64,000 nt of DNA, taken from the NCBI GenBank assembly GCA_948567375.1, contig OX419756.1, positions 36,222,333-36,286,332 of the forward strand. Direction: 5' to 3'. This document shows positions 55,714 through 64,000 of this stretch, piece by piece. A program made the position numbers and the translations under genes. Source of the stretch: Lunularia cruciata. Its lineage: Eukaryota; Streptophyta; Marchantiopsida; Lunulariales; Lunulariaceae. The notes beneath the pieces are model-generated. The model was not told the DNA's origin, ran no database searches, and was given only the letters and a program-made list of their open reading frames with translations. Position 1 is the first letter of the stretch. Every line of letters begins with the position of its first letter.

Positions 55714-57557
55714 AGAGATGTGACGCGATTGTAGGATACTTCATCGTCAACAATAAAACCATCAGTAACGTTACACTCCTAACACAGTTCGAAGCGAGAG
55801 ATAACGGATAACAGATGAAATGTAAGTGCAAAAATGATCTTTCAGGTTGGACATTCGATTCAATTGAGGACTCCCGGAGCAAAGGTTTAGGGGGGACGAA
55901 GATGTGAAAGACTTGTATAGAGAAACAGGAAGAAGCAGGGAGGTCGAAGAGGGGACGATAATCCTGATCTGCTAATTGAATCGAAATTGAGAGTTCCACG
56001 GAGTTTTGCATGGAGAATGTAGAGGCGGTAGAAGCAGGAAGATACAAGGAGCTTAAACCCAGGAAGGATCAAGGAGAATATTACATTATATTTCAGAAGC
56101 TGCTCGTGGTTTCTGTTATGATTCTGTCGAGATTCCCAATATGAGACTGTTATCGATCCTCGACAATCAACCTGACCGCGTTCATAATTCACATTTCCTT
56201 ATTTGAGATCAAGCACAAAAGCATCTTGAGAGACGCATATGCGTGACACATAAATTGGGTGTTCAAAAAGTTCGACTATCTACTGGCGCTTTGTCCAGAA
56301 TCGTTTCCGCAGGCATCTAGCGACGAGCGGAACTAAATCATATACACTATATGAATTTCACTGAAGAGTTTGACTCTCATTGATGTATCACTTTCCACTG
56401 ATTCTTATAATGAATCTCTCCGACAGTTCTATTTGTGGACGTAGCTTCCCCCAGGAAGTGAACCACGTTAAAAACTTTGCGGACTTGTGGATATGCTTTC
56501 CTCTTGTGAATGTGGTATTCCTTCTGCTCAGAAGCTGAAAATGCAATAGAACGATTGTTTGCGTAGGTTTTGACCAGGATTTACAATTCTTACTTGCAAC
56601 TGAGGCAATTTCATGTCGTTTCCCCATGTCTTCTGGAGGAAACATTGTATTTTCCCGCTGATATAGAAAGAAAACAGACTACTGATCAAATGTATTACCT
56701 GACAAATTTGGTTTTATTACCGTCCATGAATAGCTCGAGCTGTAAATCCCAGCATGATATTACACCTCCCGTTGCCAATTTGTTTGGGAGGCTGGGTCCA
56801 TTTTACTGCTCTGGTCTACTAGAGCGACCTCAACGATTACAAATGGAGTCGGACTCTGTTAGTCACAAGTTTGAGGAGAGTCAATCTGCCTCCTCGGTGA
56901 ACACTTCTCACCCCTATCTTCTCAGATTATGCGGTTTGGTCTACAGGTTTCCTTGAATACCCTGGACTAGCTAGAGTAGTATATGTAAACCAAACAATCT
57001 TTTTGCTTCCTAATTAATTCTAGCGAAAAAGTGCACTATCATTGAAGATAAGCTGATCTAAATAATAAATTTTAGTCCTTAGGATCTTCATCAGAAAATA
57101 TTACGAGTCATTCTCTCGATAGATGTAATTAATTAATAGTCAACTTGATAGTTGTGGTGGCTCTTGTATGTGAGAAGGATCAGAAGTTTTCAAAGAAAGA
57201 GATAAAAAACAGAGATAAACAAGAAAAACCAGAAATAGGAATCGAGATGGGGCACAGAATGCCACTGGGCCAGGGATCTGGTTGATGTTATTTTTGCGTT
57301 GAAATAAAGGCAAGCATGTGATTGTAACAATCCTACTTATATAGAACATGTTATTTAATTGGACATAAACACCTCTGCATTAGAAAATGTACTTCAACAT
57401 GTAAGATGAACATAAGCATGAGTGTGTTATCTAGTGGTTTATATGATCCGATGCACTTTTGACGATAGAGGATGGGGGTTTCGTCTATTTTAGAAAAGAC
57501 AAGTATATATAAAATTTCTTACTAGATTTAAATTAATCGCACACTCATGTTTATGTT
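55714..57557. other. Intermediate-composition spacer, no gene recognised
   Basis: Open frames on both strands (for example 56,570-56,956 plus, 128 codons; 55,712-56,047 minus) have no motif I know. They could include exons of the unidentified gene-like region to the left. Confidence 0.4.
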
Positions 57558-57905
57558 GAAGATAGAGGATAGTTACACATGATGCCATTAAAGATTTTGT
57601 TTCTGTGATGGCACTAGAAAATGAACATAATACAAAAGAAACTTTGATATATTTTATAGACAACAGTTAGTGTAGACTTATATGGTTAGAGATGATCAAT
57701 TATAGTTGCGGATATTGTGGTTCCAGATTTTTAGAGGTTGATCAAGATTATCCATCTTCTTGATTGGGTGCAAGCATAATTGCACTAACCAAGGTCTCCG
57801 AGTAAAGAGTATATCGCAAGGTTACCTCTTTTTTCCGTCTATCTCTAAAGTTTTATGGAAGTATGGAGGTAGAGTTTCATCAGTTTGTCAAAGATTGTAT
57901 GAAAA
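57558..57905 (+). pseudogene. LINE endonuclease-region fragment
   Basis: Matches 43,140-43,500 of the LINE at nucleotide and peptide level: ggatagttacacatgatgcc (LINE: ggataactacacatgatgcc), then the ADIVVP/ADVVVIDP segment, catctt.tggatgggt-like and aggtctccgagta segments, and gatagaaagttttatgg-like end. Many stops. Confidence 0.7.
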
Positions 57906-58100
57906 CTCACCATCTCCCTGAAAGCTCATCATATACAGACAAAATATGGCTATTTAATACCATTAGGGTTGTGGTTTTTACAGTAGTATCAAAGAGACGA
58001 TGCTTCATGAAGAAAGAGTTGGTATTCATTACAACGCACCTGTGTTATAGTCAAATATAATCAAGTTATAATAGTATTATTGTGATTTGTAGATCTCACA

Positions 58101-58205
58101 CTTGATGCAATTTTAGAGAGAATGTTATCCATCCTCTTGAATAGGCACTGAACACAATAGCTAAAGTCTCCAAATGTAAAGATATCGGATGAGGTCACCC
58201 CTTTG
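58101..58205 (+). pseudogene. Second LINE endonuclease-region fragment
   Basis: Short match to 43,355-43,445 of the LINE (catcctcttgaataggcactg, aaagtctccaaatgtaaagata, gatgaggtcacccctttg). It may be a local duplication of the preceding fragment. Confidence 0.5.
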
Positions 58206-61200
58206 CATAAATTTGAAAATACAAGAATGCTTTATAATGAAATCATGAAGTATTTTAAGAAATGTACTAAACTAATAAAAATAGTAGCTCATTACCAACT
58301 ATGCTTTGCACTAGGAGCAAATTCAAGAGCTCTCTACTAAGGGAGGTCTACAAAAATGAAGATAGATGTTTTAGAAATTTTCTAAAGGAAGATGGAGATG
58401 ATCTATAAAGAACCCCTGCAGATCAAGGAGTAAAGGTATTGATTTCAAGTAAACTCTACAAAGTATATAGACTTATACATCCATACTAGTAGATAACTAC
58501 AGAGTTTCCATTCTAGTAGTTAACTGCAACTTGTCCATTTTGATTATCAATCTTACATATTCCAAAGTACTTTGCCAAAAAAGAGAGAATGATTTTAAGT
58601 TCATGTATAATAAAATTTCTCTCTTATTCTTTGTTATGAAAAACATAATAGATATATGAGAATATTATTACTAACCTTCATTAAGAATATTACTAAATAT
58701 AATATTCAAAAATAGCTAAACCAATTTATAAAACATACCTCAATTGATCTTTTATGTTCCTTTTGTTATTGCAATCATATCAAGAATTAAAAAATGGTGA
58801 ATGATCTTGATGTGTGTATGTTTTCAAGGTTCTTCTCTCTCATTTACAAAAAAGTGATCCTCATTCAATTGATTCAAAGTTAAAAAAAGAAGTTCCTTGA
58901 AGAGTACGATGAGTTAACAAATAGAAAGAGAAAATGTCTCTTTAAATTCATCTCTTAGTATGCATATGCCTACACTTCAGATAGCTCTATCCATGATCTT
59001 GATATGGAGAAAACATATCAATTTGAGCATGTGGTAACATATTCCATTATCATTAGAAGTTTCCTTAGTTCCAAATAAATTAGCATGAGTTTGACAACAT
59101 AACACTTGTAGATATAGAGGAGGTGTTCTTGATGGATGAAGTGGACATAGAAAACTTTCCACTGCCTAATTCAAAACTAGGCAGGCAATCAAGAGCAAGA
59201 TCCTTCACAATACTTGCAAGAACCTTAAGATTTTCCTCAAGCATAGACTACCTCTACTTTTTCTAAGTTAACTTAGCATATTTGAGTTAGCTTAATATAT
59301 CCTTAGTTTATGATAATTACTTTTATATCTTCTTATCATGGACCATTCCATCTTAGTTATCATATACTTGTATTTAACATAAGCATGTATTTTTATTGAG
59401 GTTCACTACAATTTGAAAGCCTCTAAGTTAGAGAAAGGAAAATCTTTTGTAGAAAAAAATGGAATTCAAGGTAGGAATGTAAGCTATAGTACAAAAGATT
59501 GTCCACAAAGAAAATAAGAACTGGATTAGAATGCAAGGATGTAGTAGGTGCTTGATTTATGAAGTATTGCATGAATTTAGTGAGGTATTAAGTTGGATCA
59601 ACCAAGTGTATAGTTTTTTCATATTGTTTGTTTCTAACCCAAAAACTTGCAGTACATATTGCCATGTCTTTGAGAAGCAAGGTCTAAAACTAAAGTTGTA
59701 AATTTATGTTGAACTATTATATTGTCTTCTATTGACCCATAGAAGACAACATGTATAAAAAGACACCAAGGAGGATAGAAATGTCAGCTCCTAATTGCCC
59801 AAAAAAATTAATTTAATCTTGGTGCTTAATATTTTTGTATCATAGTTACAAAGACCAAGTTCACTCTGAATGTTTTCTTTGAGTGAACCAACTACAATTA
59901 TATAATTGTGGTTGGATCACCCCAAGTTTCATTTTTCACTTGTTCATGCAAAAAACATTTTTTGTTAGTAAAACATGATGGTTTAAATTCTTGTATGATA
60001 ACGGAAAAAAGAAGGAAAACGAGAGAAAAAAGAAAAAAAGAACCATGTAAAATTTTAAGTGCATGATATAGGATATTGATGCTCATGTGTTCAACCACTT
60101 CTTTTAGCACTCATTTTCAAAATATACCTCTCACTTTTCAAGAGATGTAAGCAACATGAAACTTTGCAAGAGGAGATATGTCTTTGGAACACCTAGTGTA
60201 AAAGGCAAATTATTGTTCTATATTTAACACACATATAAGTATTTGGGTTTATGCTTGAAGTTCTATCTTTTCTCATCGTTTGACACTAAACTTTCATTCT
60301 TCTTAAAACCCAACACCAAGTCACAGAGCTTTTACAAAGCAGACTATGTCCTTTGCACCAATACTAATACTAGAAGTTGAAACTCTTCTAGTAAAAGCAA
60401 CCATTATATGAATAATTGCACCCGCGAAGCCCATGTTCTTACTATTGCAAGCTATGGTTGAAGAAGAAACTCTTACGCCCAAAGCAATCATTGCTCCAAG
60501 GGCCGCACTACCTGTTAATCCTCTCAATAAACTCAACTTACAATACGTACAAGGAATGTTTCTTACACCAAATTTTTTACAAGTTTTACGAGAAAACAAG
60601 ACAAGAAAGAAAGTTATTTGGAAGAGATATACCAAAGCTTGTGTGCTTGTTCCTTATTAAGATCCTTGCCTAACATTTTTATCATTCTTTAAAAACCTTA
60701 AATTAAGGAAATATCAAAATTGGCAGATTAGGATGCTAAAGAAGAGATTTCTTGAACCAAGTTTAAGAAGTCTTACCTTCTTATAATATAGTTGCTCCAA
60801 GGGAAACAATGAAAGTTGTCCTAACAAGGTACAACTAAAAACCTTAAGGAAATGTTTGCTTTTAACTACTTTTAATATATCTGTTCCTACAAGGAATTCT
60901 ATGGTAGAAGGTTTTTTTTCTTCCTCCTCTTCTCACATTTTCACTCTTCTAAGAAATAGTCCATTCCCTTGGTTTTGATTCCCAAGTAGCAATTGCAGGG
61001 AATACTTATTTAGCCAATACTAAGTAACTTCAACTAGGAAATTCATGAAAAGGTAAGTAATATAATAGAAGAGGTTGCTAGTTCAATCATCACGACACAA
61101 GATGTCATTCAAGGTCCGTGATGATAATGAGCCAAAAGATGAATTTTTTTGTCATGTAAATATACTATGTCTCAAACAAAAATAATAATATCAGCATTGA

Positions 61201-61221
61201 GAAGTTGGTAATTGATAGATG
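58206..61221. other. AT-rich spacer, no gene recognised
   Basis: A minus-strand open frame at 60,321-60,635 (104 codons) contains an Ala/Gly-rich hydrophobic part (RGLTGSAALGAMIALGVRVS, MGFAGAIIHIMVAF) that looks membrane-like. I cannot assign it, and the surrounding sequence gives no support. Nothing else stands out. Confidence 0.45.
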
Positions 61222-61427
61222 TCATATTATTCTTCTACAAACTTGTGATTTAATTTGAATCTTATTGAAGACTGTGTCGACTCCCACAGGTCATATTATA
61301 CTTCTACGAACTTGAGATTAATTTGAATCTTATTGAAGACTGTGTCGACTCCCACAGGTCATATTATACATCTACAAACTTGAGATTTAATTTGAATCTT
61401 ATTGAAGACTGTGTCGACTCCCACAGG
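61222..61427. repeat. Tandem repeat, three units of 68-69 bp
   Basis: Units 61,222-61,290, 61,291-61,358 and 61,359-61,427 each start tcatattat and end gtgtcgactcccacagg. Differences are few substitutions and one indel, so the array is young. Confidence 0.92.
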
Positions 61428-61582
61428 AGACAATACAACCATTCTATACTTGTCATTTGGAGCCGCAAAGAAAAGTAGTAAACTATGTTCAAATGGTTCA
61501 ATTGCCTCTTTATAAATTAGTAGTGCATTCTACAAAAGGGCTTTATGATATCTATACTCCTCGGTTTATGTGATCTCCTCGT

Positions 61583-61708
61583 CAAGAGCTCGTGGTAGTT
61601 ATTTGCAAGAAGATTGTGTGTAAACAAGTTTGTGAGCCTTTGTTTCAAGAGCTCGTGGTAGTTATTTGCAAGAAGATTGTATGTAAACAAGTTTGTGAGC
61701 CTTTGTTT
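61583..61708. repeat. Tandem repeat, two 63-bp units
   Basis: 61,583-61,645 and 61,646-61,708 start caagagctcgtggtagtt and differ at one position in what I can see (gtgtgtaaac/gtatgtaaac). 63 is a multiple of three, so the frame reads QELVVVICKKIVCKQVCEPL twice, but there is no further support for a gene. Confidence 0.92.
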
Positions 61709-64000
61709 CAAGCACTTTGGGCATGGCTATTTGGTCCAATAAGATGGAGTCTGAAGTTTCAACATATTATCATTTTTTAATAACAAATTTTTGGATATCT
61801 AATATGGAATCCATTTGGGACCAAAGTCATTGTACAATCCCTATTATGTACAAATTACCAAAGAATTGTTCAATAGATTTTCATTGAAGACTTTTATAAA
61901 GTTAAAGATAAGTTTCAGCGTTTCAATATCTAAGATACAAATAGTCATAGATAATACAATCCACTCATGTGTTTTGGGTACCTTTTCCACATCCATACAT
62001 CCCATTTCATTCTTTCATTTTTAGTACATTTTAGTTTCTATTTCACAATGCAATTATCGTCTTCTTTGGAATCCATTATTATATCTCATGCTGCTCTTAG
62101 TTTTATGACTAAATATCCACCACAATCAAGTAAACTGTGTTCCAATCAAGATCATTCATTATGGAGTTGTTATTACAAAGGTTTAACTTTTTACTAGGAA
62201 GAAATTTTGAAGGTTATGAGACTTCTAAATTTGGGAAAACGAAGGTTGGTTTACGAACATATAGTGGATGAGATTGACACTCCATAACTAAGGATTGATT
62301 AATCTTTAAACTTGGATAAGACCTTGGTGATAGAGCAAGAGTGAGTAGTTGACAAATGATAAGTACTTGGATTAAAGCCAAAAGGTGATGTTTTCTTTAG
62401 CAAATTTACCGACTATTATCCAAGTGTGCATGTGTCACTTCAAAGAATACAAATCGTGATTCAAACCACGATCATAATCATGAGCACGACTTGAATCTTT
62501 CAAGAAGTTGAGCTTCCTAAGCGCCAAGGCTACTCTACACATGGTATTTAACAGGTTATTATTGTCTACAACTATATATGGAATACATTCGACTGTGAGA
62601 GCTTGACGATTTGTGTGCACTGCAGGTCTCTCTAGACTTCGATGATCAAAGAAACTCTTCATTGCGAGCAGTTTCTGTACAATGGATTTATAACTACCGT
62701 ACATTCTCTCCTAGCTTATCCCCTCATAGTTTATAACCTCCCATAGCTCATAAAATCTAGCCGGTCCCGACGTGGGTCCACTATAGTGTGTAGCTTTTAA
62801 AACCCTCTTTTCTTTTATCTTATAAGAATTTCTTGTCCCTAGACGTCCCGTTCTACTACAGGAGTCGGGGGCTTGGCTCACTATGGTTCGAATTCCTAAC
62901 ACCTTGAGTGTGTGACGAGATACAATAATATGCCTTTATTCAACATTGCTAGGATCAGGTCGATCTACAATAAGGGTCGGAAGAAATCAAGAATAGTACA
63001 CTGCACAATAGATCTACTATATATATACAAAGTAAAGTGACATATAAACTTACACTCTCATAACTTATAACCTCTTTTATCCTATAATCAACAAGCAGTC
63101 CCTGCAGTAATCGCTAAGAGAGGTTCTAGTGTAGTACGATGTAGTCCGTTAAGCTCTTGAGAAGTATCTTTCGCGAACATGATTCCTCAATCGGTCAAGC
63201 AAGGCTTTGCGTGTAGTTCTCCTTTGTCGTTCTCATGCTTACGAGTTACCAGGTTATGGTGGATGAAACATCTGCTTCAAAGAAGTTGTTCCATGTAAGT
63301 GTCCACGATAGTACTGTTGGCGTGATGTTAAGAGTTGCGTTCGCGATCCAAAGTGCATTTGTCACTGTCACGAATAGCGAGCTGAAGAAGTATGCCACAG
63401 ATATATCAGTGTTAGTGTCATTCATCGCTAAGTAAAATCTAGAAGAGTTGACCGTGGGTGTATGAAGTGCAATATTGCTCGAGTCTTGAACGCAACTAGA
63501 CATGGACCATAAGCAGTTTCCTGATCTCTGCCCGCTAGTGTCGGGAGAGATCCTCCTAATAACCAGAACACACCGGTGATCCACCCCATTGTCATGTCCG
63601 TTTTCGCGAGCATAGTCTTTTGTTTTCTATGGCCGTATCGTTCGCTACACCATGTGTCGTCCTGCACGAAATTTGGAGTCATGATCAAATGATAGGAAAG
63701 TCGACTGAGTGCGAGCACAATGGATGCCATCTGTTACACTGTTAAACTGTTCTCGTTGGATCCACCTATTGTAGAAACTGATCCCCACAATAGCAACTCT
63801 GCAGAGGCATCACCATATGTAGAAACTGATCCCATCATGAACAACTTGGTGTATATCGCCACAAAAATCTTCAAGATTTGCTGTTGGTGTGTTACATGAG
63901 TGGACTTGTGAACAACTTAACATACATTAAAGTTGGGTGCGCTTGATGACTTCATACTCCGGTGTTATTTCCACTAGTTGATCCACAACTATCTCCTTGA
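61709..64000. other. Spacer to the window end, no gene recognised
   Basis: From about 62,400 the composition is less AT-rich. Minus-strand frames 63,428-63,730 (100 codons, with WITGVFWLLGGSLPTLAGR) and 63,246-63,584 are open, overlapping and unrecognised. tgtagaaactgatccc occurs twice near 63,772 and 63,820. The last part may belong to a gene extending beyond the window. Confidence 0.4.

Noticed and set aside
60321-60635. Membrane-protein-like minus-strand frame
   Set aside because: Hydrophobic and Ala/Gly-rich for part of its length but without a family motif, homologous neighbour or splice context; kept only as a note in the spacer entry.
62850-62900. tRNA-like B-box (tggttcgaattcc)
   Set aside because: The A-box-like sequence directly adjoins it instead of lying 30-60 bp upstream, and no cloverleaf can be drawn around it.
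62700-63070. LTR-like stretch with repeated ttataacctc phrases
   Set aside because: No second copy, no primer-binding site or target duplication; the repeated phrase is too short to define an LTR.

Overview
The window is nuclear DNA of a land plant. It carries a plant-type TM9SF/TMN gene in nine exons with GT-AG introns, AT-rich spacer, and many plant LTR retrotransposons, including nested ones. One repeat family is a LINE with a C2H2 finger, a reverse transcriptase, a CCHC motif and a C-terminal restriction-like nuclease. That LINE type is known from non-seed plants and algae rather than flowering plants, so a bryophyte, lycophyte or fern is my tentative guess. Nothing in the window names the species.

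Layout. Positions 1-18,146 are repeat-rich spacer: a minus-strand LINE remnant (445-2,210), five copies of a ~735-bp solo LTR family (1-444, 4,813-5,545, 7,758-8,492, 15,588-16,323, and an old copy at 15,421-16,706 that the fourth one split), and an internally deleted Ty3/gypsy chromovirus with three LTRs (10,684-14,528). Positions 18,147-25,973 hold a complete, apparently intact Ty3/gypsy element with LTRs identical by eye, an extra zinc-knuckle ORF, and a 1,608-codon gag-pol frame. It sits inside an older decayed reading-frame remnant. Positions 26,000-31,400 are AT-rich spacer with a long near-perfect hairpin (29,246-29,400) and a tandem repeat.

The only confident host gene is the nonaspanin gene at 31,483-35,795 (599 residues, nine exons). 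Its surroundings (about 29,700-37,000) are visibly less AT-rich. From 37,265 to 52,470 the window is again mobile DNA: LINE 3'-end fragments, a near full-length but broken LINE (40,583-43,850), a PIF/Harbinger-type transposase pseudogene with a recognisable intron (44,722-46,059), and a decayed Ty1/copia element (47,745-52,195) whose integrase is split by a solo LTR with a perfect target duplication. Positions 53,925-55,713 have gene-like composition and a ~430-bp segment present twice, with an exon-like reading frame I cannot name. The rest is spacer with LINE fragments and short tandem repeats.

Functionally the window is one housekeeping membrane-trafficking gene among several layers of transposon insertion. 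The target duplications and nesting give an insertion order: old coding-like remnant and LINEs first, then the older solo LTR and copia element, then the younger solo LTRs and the chromovirus compound, with the 18,147 gypsy element among the latest.
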